Source of the DNA: Isoetes taiwanensis
Taxonomy: Eukaryota; Streptophyta; Lycopodiopsida; Isoetales; Isoetaceae
DNA length: 64,000 bases
Direction of reading: 5' to 3'
Assembly: GCA_021234155.1 (NCBI GenBank)
Contig: JAJEKV010000027.1
Location: 2,789,167-2,853,166 of the forward strand
Of the stretch, positions 1 through 11,465 are shown piece by piece (position 1 is the first letter of the stretch; every line of letters begins with the position of its first letter). The position numbers were made by a program, and so were the translations under genes. Under the pieces are notes generated by a model. That model had not been told where the DNA came from. It saw only the letters and a list, made by a program, of their open reading frames with translations, and made no database searches.

Positions 1-613
1 TGACGCATCAGCAGTAAAAATTTGAATCGGATCAACCTAAAATCGAGCTAAGCAGCCTCAAAATCGTTACCGAACAAGCCCAAAATTGCTGCTTGAAGAA
101 TTGATTTAGAGGTAAACAGGTAATCCTGGTGTTTTTCAGAAACCTGAGCGATTCCAGAGCAGAATCAGAGCAAAGTCGGAGGTGCAAGACATGATTTTAG
201 GGTTCATCCCTTGCTTCGTCCTCTGTTAGAAATTTCTGACGTGGCAGTTCGTTCTTGGGCGCAGGTGTGATACCCAGTTTTCTTGGGCATCTGCAACCCG
301 TCCAAGACATAAAAACATAGTTTTGGGCAGCCACTGGTGTGATTCCACCCTTTGGGTCTGGTCACGTGAAGCTATTGACAGGGATTATTTTCTGTTGACG
401 GAACCCTTTTTTTTTGTGCAGGGTTATATGAAGCTTCGATAGGATATGAACCAGAGAGCCGTCCTAACCACGATTCCATTATTTTGAAATTATTCTATCA
501 TTTTGAAATTTACAAATAGTGACAACCCCAATTTCAACAATGTGGAATTGCATGTAAATACTTTTTATTATCAGCCTTAATTCTAACAGGTCTCAAATTA
601 CAAGTTAACACTT

Positions 614-692
614 ATCACAAGCCAGTATTCCACATTCAAGTAGATGTAACTCAAGTAGATAATCACAAGCCAGTATTTCACATTCAAGTAGA
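614..692. repeat. Short tandem duplication, 48-bp period
   Basis: A 31-bp block beginning ATCACAAGCCAGTATT occurs at 614-644 and again at 662-692 with one difference. The spacer between them repeats part of the block (TCAAGTAGAT). The downstream 150 bp continues with looser repeats of ACTGAAAGTA and ATTACAATGAAAG. Confidence 0.85.
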
Positions 693-1527
693 GTAAGATA
701 CTCATATACTGAAAGTAAGATTACAATGAAAGCATGAATACAATGAAAATGCACTGAAAGTAGGATTACAATGAAAGTAAGATTCACATCATAAGATACT
801 CATAGACTCTCGTACTTTATTTTACTTTAAGTGCACATGCGTCAAAGTTCCCCTTGAGTTCAAATTGTAGGATGCTCACTTGATATTTGATTAAAATATG
901 AATGCTGGGTCATAATGACTATTAACTTGCTGTCGAAAATGTTCTAAAACTCTATGCTACAATAAAAATAAGATCATTTCTATAATCATTTTCATTGCTA
1001 CAGTGATTTCTACATGTCGACCATTGAATAATTATTTAGTGACCTCTTGGAATTATCAAATTAGTGACATGTTATCAAATTACTAACCTCTTGGAATATT
1101 AGTTCGGCTCTCCAAATTGACACCCACTTGTCTTTCTCTCTTTACCAGCTTTCTCTAATTTATTATTTTACTATAGTTGAATACGTAATCTCAATTTTGC
1201 TTAACCTGCAATTATATTTCATATAGAATCATCACAATTGGTTTAGAGAGTCCCCTTATACAAAGCAAACTTTGAGAAAGAAATCCAAATGGCGTCTATA
1301 CCCCTAAACTAAAATGGTGGCTAATGATATCAAATTGTTAAAATTCTCAAGAGACAACTAAGATCAATTTGGTCAATCTATTACTTGCTAGTAATGCATG
1401 AAATATATGCGCAAACAAAGCAACTAACATTATAGGAAGATTTGCTAGGAAATTATTTAATTAATGAATGAGGATTATCCAATGCTCAATGGTTCGACTT
1501 AAATTTTACTGTTTTGTAACAATATTT

Positions 1528-1592
1528 GGGGCGTTGTTGACATCTACATTAATTAACTAGGGGCGTTGTTGACATCTACATTAATTAACTAG
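1528..1592. repeat. Perfect 32-33 bp tandem duplication
   Basis: The block starting GGGCGTTGTTGACATC and ending AATTAACTAG is present twice head to tail (1528-1560 and 1561-1592). It is followed by a third partial AGTTAATTAACTAG. The identity suggests a recent duplication. Confidence 0.9.
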
Positions 1593-3058
1593 CTATGAAG
1601 AGTAGTTAATTAACTAGCTAAACACAGAACTTGTAGATTCCTATTCAAAGCATCAAACCTGCTTTAAACTAGTTCTAGTTTTTGAAGTCCTCACTTCTTC
1701 TTCCCCTTTCTTTCTAGCAATGCAGAAATTTAAGTCACACACCCCATAGATCTTATCACTCATATGAAAGAACCATTATTCCGTTCAATATTTCTATTAA
1801 AATTTCTCTTCGCATGAATCTGCAAGATGGGAAAATTGAACATCCTATTGTAAAGTCAGAAGATGCTTTGTTTCTTTTGATACTCACTTTGTCTGGTTTA
1901 ATGCATTAACATAGATATTCGAGATAAGCGTAGATTTCTTGCTCTTCCGATTCTTCATTCAGACAAAAGCAGATTCACACAAAGCCTAGAAGCTAAAATA
2001 TAAAATCGAGCCGGTTGCTATTGATTCCAAGACCCAAAACCCTGCGAACCAAACTCTTGGCCCTGATATCCGTTGGACTCCATGGCTTAAACCAAATAAA
2101 ATAGATTTGCCATTACTCCAACGCAAAATCGAGCTGTCCCCATGAACACCAGAAACCTGAATTCAGTCTGTACTTGCAAAAACCCATCTGTATAAGGCAA
2201 GCAAAATGCTTGGAATAAGGGTTTCCTATATCCCAACATCATTTAGCGGTTCTCGCCCAACAACACTGGGCATATGTGACAGGCATTAAGTAGGGTCATC
2301 CACAAACAGACATCAGGTTGTACATGAGTAGCTTGGACTAAATCAAATTCGACGCTCGAATTTTACTGTAGCAATGACATTCGTGCACGAGTGATGCGGA
2401 TCAAATGGACATCTTGTAACTCTGATGTGGGATATTTTAGCCTGCAAAATCACAGACTTGCAGGAATCCTTTTTAATTTCCTTCAACTGATTTGCATGTG
2501 CCTTACTAGTATAACATGCCATGTTTCCATTACCATTGATTTCATAACTATTGGTACAAACCGAAGAGGAGCAAGCGCATATGATTCCTCATCAGTGTTC
2601 TAGTGCTCTGGAAGATCTCATACACTCTCATATAATCCTTCCCCATTTCTTACAAGAAAAAGGCACTTCTGCCCTGCCCACTCAATACCAAAAAAGGAGC
2701 AAAATCCGTATGCAACTACAATCCTTTAACACCAACAGTAAAACGTTACTTTTGGTCTACCTCTTTGAAGTCACATTGATTACTAACATTACTTCCAATG
2801 GATCAGTAAAGTCTTGTACATATGCTAATTGATAAGAAGCTAGGCACCTATTCTATCCTCGTTTCATAAGCTTCTTGGAACTTGCCTTGACATAATTTAG
2901 GATACCGAAACTCCTATAAGTTGGGGCATAATCTTGTCAGGATAATATTGCTAAAATGCTTCAGAACTTTTTGAAGATATTTGCAACATCATTCTAAGTT
3001 GTATGAGTGGAATATGCCAAAAGTCCAATTAGATTTGCTTACAATGAACAGCTGAACC

Positions 3059-3529
3059 TTAGGCAACCAAGTTTTCCAAGAACAAATCCTGAACCACCGT
3101 TTCAAAGTCTGATTGAGGGCTTCCACATTTTGCATATTCTGAGGAATTTCTTGCCTTCAAAACTTTATTAGTATCAGCACTCTTTCCAGCTAGTACTAGC
3201 CCTTTCAGTAACAAAGAATAAGTCACAGTTGTTGGCTCTACATTGCATTCCTGCATTTTATTATAAAGGGCCATGGCTTCTGCAATTTTATCTTTCTTTA
3301 TACAAGCATCAATGAGCACAGTATATGCAGCATTGGGGTAACAAATGCAAAATGCCCAATGCTTTTGTCATCTCTCCTGCATGAGCAAGACATTCAATAA
3401 GCACAGTGTATGTATGGACATCGGGAAGGTAACCTCTTCCAATCATATCCGTGTATACTTCCATTACCTTTTCATGCAAATGACAGACTTTACAGCAGAG
3501 ACAAGCAAAAGTTCTGATGTTAGGTTGTC
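3059..3529 (-). pseudogene. 3' remnant of a pentatricopeptide repeat (PPR) protein gene
   Basis: Minus-strand reading gives PPR helices. A motif containing YTDMIGRGYLPDVHTYTVLI is followed, after a frame change near 3335-3345, by AYTVLIDACIKKDKIAEAMA and VEPTTVTYSLLLKGLVLAGK. A non-repeat tail then reaches a stop at 3059. The P-D-x-x-T-Y and P-x-x-V-T-Y signatures are typical of P-class PPR proteins, which bind organellar RNA. Only about three repeats and the C terminus remain, where family members usually have ten or more. Upstream coding sequence stops at about 3529, where the tandem array starts. The frame break and truncation make it a pseudogene, or the last exon of a gene split by the array. 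Family is clear; identity of the parent gene is not. Confidence 0.75.
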
Positions 3530-6500
3530 GCCATTTTCTCGTCGTGCCCCTACGTCGAGATGGGGAAAATTTGGGGGTTGGCAATCCGTGCGATAGGTGT
3601 TCATTTTTTCTTTTGAGAGACATTTCATGGGACATGTCCTATCATTTGAACGGTGGGATTAGCAGATGAAGCTGTTTTGGTGCCCCGATACTTAAACCCT
3701 ATTAAATTTGTAGAGTTTAGGTTTTGGAAGCCTTCCCTGCCTCTGAAGTGGTCAAGAGCTTATGCATAGTCCCTAAAGTAAATTGGATGTTTTTGACTCA
3801 TGCACAAAGTCAAAAGCACATTCTGAGCTTGCTAGAGTGGTCGAACTGGAGGAACACCCCATTTCTTGGCCGTGCCCCTACGTGGGAAAGGGGAAAATTT
3901 GGGGGTTGGCACATCCGTGCGGTAGGTGTTAATTTTTTCTTTTGAGAGATGTTCATGGGACATGAGCTACCATTTGAATGGTGGGATTAGCAGATGAAGC
4001 TGTTTTGGTGCCCCGATACTTAAACCCTATTAAATTTGTAGGGTTTAGGTTTTGGAAGCCTTACCTGCATCTGAAGTGGTTGAGAGCTTGCATGCATAGT
4101 CTCTAAAGTAAATTGGATGTTTTTGACTCATGCACAAAGTTAAAAGCACATTCTGAGCTTGCTAGAGTGGTCGAACTGGAGGAACACCCCATTTCTTGGT
4201 CGTGCCCCTACGTGGGAAAGGGGAAAATTTGGGGGTTCGAACATCCGTGCATTGGATTTCCAACTTTTATTTTCGGAGATGTTTCTTGGGGCATGAACTC
4301 TTATTTGAACGATGGGATTAGCAAACAACGCGATTTTGGTGCCTTGATACGTAAACCCTACTAAATCTGTAGGGTTTAGGTCTTGACAGCCTTCCCTACC
4401 TCGAAAGTAGTCAAGAGCTTACGTGCACAATTTCTTCAAGGGTCCGGAAAGAGGCCCCAAGAGTGAGAATAAAGAACCCCTTCCTAGTCACCGGTTCAAA
4501 CTTGCGCCCTTGCGATGGCTTGTAACAAGCTAGACATTGGGCAACCGGGCATGCTAGAAGGCAGGACATGACAGTTTGACTCCGTCCTTGCATTTAGACG
4601 GCCAGAGTCACCCTTGAACATATGTTTAAGGAGTAGACAATCAATCAAACACCTGGCTTGCCTAGTACATCGTATGCTAAGATTAATGCACTAGGCAAGG
4701 AGTGCATTGAATGAGAGGTCCACTAATTGCTCATATCGAGTAGAGATTAGCTCTATTGGTCATGGAAATTGGTCCCCAGAGTAACTTCGATGCTTTGAAC
4801 TCTTGTGTCAATTCAAAATTAGATTTTAAGCTTGATAGAGTGGCTGAATTGGGGGACCACACCATTTTTCCGTCGTGCCCCTGTGTCGAGAAAGGGAAAA
4901 TTTGGGGTTTCATTTTTTCTTTTGAGAGATGTTTCATGGGACATGACCTATCATTTGAATGGTGGGATTAGCAGATGAAGCTGTTTTGATGCCCCGATAC
5001 TTAAACCCTACTAAATTTGTAGGGTTTAGGTTTTGGAAGCCTTCCCTTCCTCTAAAGTGGTCAAGAGCTTGCATGCATAGTCTCTAAAGTAAATTGGATG
5101 TTTTTTACTCATACACAAAGTCAAAAGCACATTCTGAGCTTGGTAGAGTGGTCGAACTGGAGGAACACCCCATTTCTTGGTCGTGCCCTAACGTGGGAAA
5201 GGGGGAAATTTGGGGGTTGGCACATCCGTGCGGTAGGTGTTCATTTTTTCTTTTGAGAGATTTTTCATGGGACATGAGCTACCATTTGAACGGTGGGAAT
5301 AGCAGATGAAGTTGTTTTGGTGCCCCGATACTTAAACCCTATTAAATTTGTAGGGTTTAGGTTTTGGAAGCCTTCCCTGTGTCTGAAGTGATCGAGAGCT
5401 TGCATGTATAGTCTCTAAAGTAAATTGGATGTTTTTGATCATGCACAAAGTTAAAAGCAAATTCTGCGCTTGCTAGAGTGGTCGAACTGGAGGAACACGC
5501 CATTTCTTGGTTGTGCCCCTACGTGGGAAAGGGGAAAATTTGGGGGTTGGCAGATCCGTGCATTGGATTTCCAACTTTTATTTTCGGCGATGTTTCTTGG
5601 GACATGAACTCTTATTTGAATGATGGGATTAGCAAACGATGCAATTTTGGTGCCTTAATACTTAAACCCTACTAAATCTATAGGGTTTAGGTCTTGACAG
5701 CCTTCCCTACCTCGAAAGTAGTCGAGAGCTTACGTGCACATTTTCCTCAAGGGTACCAAAAAGAGGCTCAAGTGTGAGAACAAAGAACCCCTTCCTAGGC
5801 ACTGGTTTCAAACTTGTGCCCTTGCGATGGCTCGTAACAAGCTAGACATTGTGCAATTGGGCATGCTAGAAGGCAAGACATAACAGTTTGGCTCCGTCCT
5901 TGCATCTAGATGGCCAGAGTCACCCTTGAACATATGTTTGAGGAGTAGACAATCGATCAAATGCCTCGCTTGCCTAGTACATCCTATGCTTAGATTAGCG
6001 CACTAGGCAAGGAGTCCATAGAATGAGAGGTCCATTCATATCGAGTAGAGATTAGCTCTATTGGTCATGGAAGTTGGTGCCTAGAGTAACTTCGATGCTT
6101 TGAACTCATGTGCGAAGTCAAAATTAGATTTCGAGCTCGATAGAGTGGCTGAATTGGGGGACCACGCCATTTTCACGTCGTGCCCCTATGTCGAGAAGGG
6201 GAAAATTTGGGGGTTGGCACATCCGTGCAATAGGTGTTCATTTTTTCTTTTGAGAGACGTTTCATGGGACATGACCTACCATTTGAACGGTGGGATTAGC
6301 AGATGAAGCTGTTTTGGTGCTCTGATACTTAAACCCTACTAAATTTGTAGGGTTTAGGTTTTGGAAGCCTTCCCGGCGTCTGAAGTGGTCGAGAGCTTGC
6401 ATGCATAGTCTCTAAAGTAAATTGGATGTTTTTGACTCATGCACAAAGTTAAAAGCACATTTTGAGCTTGCTAGAGTGGTCGAACTGAAGGAACACCCTA

Positions 6501-6836
6501 TTTCTTGGTCGTGCCCCTATGTGGAAAAGGGGAAAATTTGGGGGTTCGAGCATCCGTGCATTGGATTTCCAACTTTTATTTTCGGAGATGTTTCTTGGGG
6601 CATGAACTCTTATTTGAGCAAATGACGCGATTTTGGTGCCTTGATACGTAAACCCTACTAAATCTGTAGGGTTTAGGTCTTGACAGCCTTCCCTACCTCG
6701 AAAGTAGTCAAGAGCTTACGTGCACAATTTCCTCAAGGGTCCGGAAAGAGGCCCCAAGAGTGAGAACAAAGAACCCCTTGCTAGGCATTGGTTCAAACTT
6801 GTGCCCTTGCGATGGCTTGTAACAAGCTCGACATTA
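3530..6836. repeat. Tandem array with ~330-bp subunits and ~1.31-kb higher-order period
   Basis: Subunits share TCGAACTGGAGGAACACC (3841, 4171, 5152, 5482, diverged at 6480), the G-rich GGGGAAAATTTGGGGGTT, and an inverted pair AAACCCTA...TAGGGTTT. Adjacent subunits are 330 bp apart. The same subunit variants return after 1305-1311 bp (3841 to 5152, 4171 to 5482, 4844 to 6149). One period therefore holds four subunit-sized segments: two close variants, one diverged segment containing GGCTTGTAACAAGCTAGACA, and one intermediate. The array starts inside the PPR remnant and ends at 6836, joined to a transposon terminus. Short frames in it are repeat translations, not genes. Confidence 0.85.
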
Positions 6837-7171
6837 AGTTTGTCACGTGTGACAAAATGTTGTTACGCGTGACAAAAGCTATTAAGGTTTTGTCACGCAT
6901 GACAAATATTTGTCACGCGCGACAAATGTTTGTCACCCGTGACAAGATTTTGTCACATATTACAAAAGCTATTAAGGTTTATCATGCATGACAAATATTT
7001 GTCACGCGTGTCAAATTTTAATCTTTTGTCACGGTTTTTTAGTTTGAATTTTTGTCAGGAGTTGCAAAAAAAAGATTTGCCTTTGTCACGAGTGGCAAAA
7101 TTAAAATATGTGACAAACTTTATTGGCGTGACAAATTTGCCCGTGACAAAAGACCCTTGTGCCTTGTAGTG
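6837..7171. mobile_element. CACTA (EnSpm)-type transposon terminus with palindromic subterminal repeats
   Basis: The right edge reads GTGCCTTGTAGTG, i.e. CACTACAAGGCAC on the minus strand, the hallmark end of CACTA elements. The inner 300 bp holds about a dozen copies of TTTGTCACGCGTGACAAA-like palindromes in both orientations, matching the subterminal repeats to which CACTA transposases bind. No opposite CACTA end is visible to the left, where the tandem array begins, so this is a solo or truncated terminus. The family assignment rests on the terminal motif and repeat style only. Confidence 0.6.
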
Positions 7172-7179
7172 TTTATAGA

Positions 7180-7410
7180 TAATGAATGAGAGGTAAAATA
7201 AAACAACATTCTATAAATTCATTGTTTATCTTGTTAGAAGGGTGAAATGTTCCAATGCCAAATTGAGACAACAAGAGAGAATATTACTTAGAGAATGTAT
7301 GAGAGGCATGTAAAACAACCTCTAAAACAACCTTTTCAATTCATTGTGTGTCTTGTTAGAATGGTGAAATGTTACAGTGCGAAATGGAGACAATAACATA
7401 GAATATGACT
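7180..7410. repeat. Diverged ~115-bp tandem duplication downstream of the Ole e 1-like gene
   Basis: Two copies (about 7180-7293 and 7294-7410) share TGAGAGG, AAAACAAC, TTCATTGT, TCTTGTTAGAA, GGTGAAATGTT and GAGACAA in the same order, with many substitutions. This lies in the 3' flank of the minus-strand gene at 7579-8782. No coding content. Confidence 0.7.
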
Positions 7411-7578
7411 AAATGGAATCAATTTTTAACATGTAATAAGAAGGCGCAAGGTGGTAGGAGACATCTAATAAAAATTGAATTGAATTGAATGGTTTTTATC
7501 CATAGAGACCAATCGGACTACGAGAGAAGACATAAGGTGATAAGGTGCTAGAAGACTAAAGAACATGGAGAAGCACCA

Positions 7579-8782
7579 CTAAGGCTGGGATAAAGAGGGG
7601 GAAGAAGAAGATGGAGAGATACCACTATGGCTTTGATCAAAGGGAGAAGAGGCAGAAGCAGATCCTTGAGAAATGCCAGAAGAAGGGATGAAAGGTGTGG
7701 CAGTAGAAGAAGAAGAAGAAGAAGCAGGCACTTCAACAATGGAAGGAGGAGAGAATTGAAGCAGTGGAGGGGCAGATTGAAGAGTGGAAGGAGGGGAGAA
7801 TTGAAGAGCAGGAGGTTCTGGAGGAGCAGGCTTGATGGCTATGGCAGGCACAGAGTTGGACTCCACAGCAGGAGCCAGAGGAGGGGGTCCCTGCAGAAAT
7901 GGAAAAAACTGAGCCAGTGGAAAACTCTGAGGAATCTGAAACCAGGGAAATGCTGGATTTGCTGGCTGTGATGCCTGATCCACTGCTTTGGATATGGCCA
8001 GCTGATCTCCTGATGGTTTCAGCGCCGCCTGCGCGATTTGGAACAGAATTGGCAGTGCTGGTGCTAGAGGAGAAGATGCCAACATGGTTAGGAAATTTAT
8101 GGCATTGTCTGTGAGTGCAAGAGACTGAGATGGTTGGATTACAGGCTTAAGGTCAGTTTTGAGTGTGGATTTTTCAGAGTTTTTTTTGCTGCATGATGCC
8201 AATTGAGAGGTTGGCTGGTAGATTAGAGGCCCTGCTGTGTATATGTGCTGCCTGTTCTTGCTGGATTTGAGTGACAGGGATTCGTCCATTGTTTTGTATG
8301 CCTTGTTGCAGGAAATTTGGGGCTCGCTAATCACCCTTGCACTGCAGCTCTTGCTCTTTTGCTTCGAACCCACTAATTTTGCCGGTAGAGCAGCCATGAA
8401 TGTGCCGTTCTGATCCGTTGTCTTCACCACATTGTATTCCACCGATCCCTTGCTATTCTTGCACTCTATTGCCACATTTACTCCTGCATCAAAAAACCCA
8501 ACACGCAAATCCTGTTCAAAATCACGCCTCTGCAAAGCAGCATCCCCAAAACCTAATTTTAACCTAACATAGCTTATTTTACGTTTTAGAAATACCTGGA
8601 AGAAAAGCGCTGTTCTTGCTCAGGCCTCCCTCCAGGCACTGGTCGCAGATAACATGGCCAAACACTGTGACGGAAAGAGGCTCTTCGGCGAGGCGTTTAA
8701 TGGCTTTTCGATGGTGGCCAGATCTGGCAGCTGCTGGAAACACGAAAAATGCAAGGCAGAGCAGCAGGATCCTCGAAGCCAT
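7579..8782 (-). CDS. Secreted Pollen Ole e 1 / proline-rich cell-wall protein, two exons
   Basis: Exon 1 is 8782-8596 and exon 2 is 8483-7579, giving 363 residues. The donor (CCAG^GTATTT, minus strand) and acceptor (GATGCAG^GAG) splice in frame, creating FLPGVNVAIEC across the join. Residues 1-20 (MASRILLLCLAFFVFPAAAR) are a signal peptide. An Ole e 1 domain follows at about 36-120, with VTVFGHVICDQC, a second Cys after VAIE, and TTDQNGTF. The rest (about 190-363) is rich in Pro, Ser, Ala and Gln, ending in Ser/Pro blocks, like hydroxyproline-rich wall proteins. Family members are extracellular and act in the wall or on its surface; no enzyme activity is expected. The gene stands alone and looks intact. 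The start is chosen because it begins the signal peptide. Exact substrate or partner is unknown. Confidence 0.85.
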
Positions 8783-9077
8783 GTTTGAAGTGGGTTGTAT
8801 TTTCTCTCACACGGAATTTAAAGATGAACTGGGATGCTAATTTTGGAAACCGGTGCTCTATCTGGTTAGAGTTGGTGGCTTGCTTTGACGCTCATTCCTT
8901 CTGGCTTTGCTTATGCTGGATTTTCTTCTTTGACCTACTGTATGAATCTTGCAAGCATGACCATGTCAGGTTTTGAAAAGGGCAGGGATGTAAAATTTGG
9001 ATTTGGGTAGTTAAAATTAGATGAAGGGATGGTTGTGCAATAATTCAAGCCTACCTCGCATTCCATTCTTTCATATC
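8783..9077. other. 5' flank of the Ole e 1-like gene
   Basis: No gene. This is the upstream side of the minus-strand gene ending at 8782. I see no clear TATA box within the first 100 bp on the minus strand. Short frames here are not supported. Confidence 0.5.
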
Positions 9078-9598
9078 CATAGTTTGGGAGCAAGCAAACG
9101 CATTTGTTGCAAACGTTTGCAAATGTTTTTTTTTTGCAAATGTGTTGGCACATGAACCAAAAAATACCTAAAACCAAAAGAAAGGAAAAAAAACCAACAC
9201 ATTCCAAGAACAAATTAGGTTTTATAGACATCTTTAGACCGCCGAATTCAAGCGGGTAGGTGGCCCACGAATTCAGAATGCCCCAATTTGAAATTCTCTA
9301 CCACTGAATCCTTCGTTGCTCCATGTCCTAAGTGCTTAAGTAAGTCTCCTCTTTGTTCTTTTCCCAGAAGGGGTTGTTCTACACAGTTTGTGCACTGATT
9401 TCGTTTTTGCATCTCTTCTTATTCTTGTATTGGAATTTATATTTTTGGTCTTCTTTACCATGTTTATGACCTCTTTAAAATTTTGAGTCTATAGAGTATT
9501 TTCCGTAACTGTGTAAAAGTAGATGCAAGCACCATGTTTGCACATTTGGTGCAAATAGTACAAATGTTTACAAACGTTTGCGGTTGCTCCCAACTATG
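9078..9598. mobile_element. 521-bp MITE-like element with inverted termini and ATATC duplication
   Basis: The left end CATAGTTTGGGAGCAAGC is the inverted counterpart of the right end GGTTGCTCCCAACTATG. Both are followed inward by GCAAACG/CGTTTGC and scattered CAAACGTTTG palindromes. Immediately outside both ends stands ATATC (9073-9077 and 9599-9603), a candidate 5-bp target-site duplication. There is no coding capacity; a hydrophobic minus-strand frame covering the left half is a chance frame. Superfamily is not assigned: 5-bp duplications are compatible with several lineages. Confidence 0.7.
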
Positions 9599-9854
9599 AT
9601 ATCATCCATGTTCCTTTGGCAAGGGTTCTCTGGTGCTTCTTTGCTTTTTGTTAAGGTTAACAATTGCTTGATTGCCTTATCCATGTTCTTCAGATGGTGC
9701 TATTATTCCATGAGATGATACCACTCTTAGGCATGCCATCAAACTATCATAAGGCCTTGTCGGTAAGTCTTTATTCAGCGCAAGTGAACCCAAATCTTTG
9801 TGCAGCATTTATTCATTTAACTCCAATGCCACACTGCCATTACAGGAAACATCA
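9599..9854. other. Spacer between MITE and LINE, no gene seen
   Basis: About 250 bp with no recognisable frame or repeat. Confidence 0.5.
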
Positions 9855-11465
9855 TTGACACTAGAGTTGTCCGCGGCTCGCAGCCGGATGGAATTGTCCC
9901 AGTTCATGGCCGACGGGAACTCCACCTCCAAATATTTGTAAGCAGACACCACTTCAACATTTTGGCCACGATAAGTGAGGATTGGAGGCGTTGGCTGGCG
10001 TGCAGACGATACCAGAACCACCTTGGTTTTGGCTAAGTTGACGCGCATGTCAGTTACCTGGCAAAACGTGTCCAGGGCATCGAGATGGCATTGCATGCCT
10101 TCCCGAGTGTGTGCTAGGAGGTCCACATCGTCAACATAGATCAACTGCCTGATGATTTGGTGTAGGAGGTGGGCCCCAGTGCCTCCATTATCAGCGACCA
10201 GCTCTCTAGCTAATCAATATACAGACCAAATAGTGTGGGAGAGAGGGCACCCTGACAGACCCCGTCGGCCCGCTGGTTGCAGCCGGCCGGTGCATGTCTC
10301 ATATAATATGTACATCGCGTTCTGCAGTTCGGCAGGGACGTCTAGCTGCTGCAATCTTGCCCACAGCTTTTCCCGAGGCATAGTGTCAAAAGCCTTGGCG
10401 AAGTCTACAAAGCAGCAATACAGATCCTGCCGACGGTTCCTGTTGTCCTCAACCAGAGTCCGAGGCGTGAAGATAAGATCTATGGTTGAGTGCCTCGGCC
10501 TGAATCCTGCCTTTGTGAGTGCCCGCACTTCTGCTGCTTCTGCCCATCCTGTCAACTGCCGCTCGAGGATCCCGATGAGGAGCTTTGCAAACACTGAGCT
10601 GATCATGATGGTTCGGTAATTGGCCGGGCAATGCGGGTCTCCTGCCTAGTAGATTGGGACAACCATGCTAGTGGTCCATTGCGGGGGAAAACCTTCCCAC
10701 AATGCCTTGTTGAACATGTCCGTTAGTACCGGCGCTATGAATGGTCCTTCCCACTTGAGTAACTCTGCCTGCATGCCATCAAGGTCTGGTGCTTTCCCAT
10801 TGGCTAGACGTTGCAGCCCCTGCATTACCTCCACCTCTGTGATTGCTAGTACTAGGCTCTGCTGGGGGGGTAATGCTGCCCGTGCACCCTCCGAGTTGTA
10901 GAGCTGTTGTTAGTATTGCCCCCACTGGTCTAGAGTGATGTTTCGCGTGGGCGGTACTGGTCCCCTGAGCACTCTTCGCCAGAAGGTCCTGGGATGACGT
11001 TCCAGGAGGAAGAACATTTCCTGTTGATGGGCCGCAATGTACTTGGCCTTTCTAGCCTTGAGGAAAGTGCGGTATTGCTTGACTGCATCCGAGCGCAGCG
11101 CAGGGTCTGTGACTTGGCGGAGCCAGCGTTTGCGTTCTTTGCACTCGGCATCGAACCACTGGTTACGCGAAAAGGCCCTAGCTCCTAAGGTTTGTCGGGG
11201 GTGACTTCTCCCAAAACACCTCTCTGTAGCAGCTCCAAGGATGTCAATGAGCCTGCCTGCCTGCTGCTCCAGCGTTGAGCATTGTGAGATGCTTGCCAGA
11301 TCCTCCGTAAGCATCTGGGAGTAAGTAGGAGTGCGCTCATAGTCCAGTCTGAGCAGGGGGCATGCGTGGAGGTGTTGGATAGGCGTCTGGGGCAACCTGC
11401 CAAGCCAGATGCAAGTAGAGCGGTAGGTGGTCTGAGTCCACCTCCTCATCCCTACGAGAAGAACT
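9855..11465 (-). pseudogene. Broken LINE (non-LTR retrotransposon): endonuclease end plus reverse transcriptase
   Basis: Read on the minus strand from 11465. The fragment starts in the last part of an APE-type endonuclease (VDSDHLPLYLHL near 11430, the SDH motif) and continues through a basic linker (11340-10910). It then enters the reverse transcriptase: LANGKAPDLDGMQAELLKW near 10790, GFRPRHSTIDLIF near 10500, DFAKAFDTM near 10390 and catalytic YVDD near 10135. Frames change at least three times (about 11340, 10640, 10200), so it cannot make a working protein. The 5' endonuclease half and everything after the RT palm, including the 3' tail, are missing. It is an old fragment, unrelated in sequence detail to the plus-strand LINE at 48.8 kb. 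Confidence 0.85.

Larger units (their letters stand above)
1..3058. other. Intergenic, no gene seen
   Basis: A/T-rich sequence without a long or family-recognisable reading frame on either strand. Short frames at 2391-2832 (plus) and 605-787 (minus) have repetitive or unconserved-looking translations and I do not call them. The only structure I can support is two short tandem duplications listed separately. This is the flank downstream of the PPR remnant, which is read from the minus strand. Confidence 0.6.

Noticed and set aside
4490-4520. tRNA-derived SINE suggested by GGTTCAAAC (B-box-like) in the array
   Set aside because: No A box at the right distance and no tRNA fold; the word is part of the tandem unit.
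7548-7739. Leu-rich minus-strand frame
   Set aside because: It overlaps the Pro/Ser-rich end of the Ole e 1-like gene in another frame; composition reflects the low-complexity DNA.
8935-9231. Hydrophobic minus-strand frame resembling a membrane protein
   Set aside because: It crosses the left end of the MITE at 9078 and has no family similarity.
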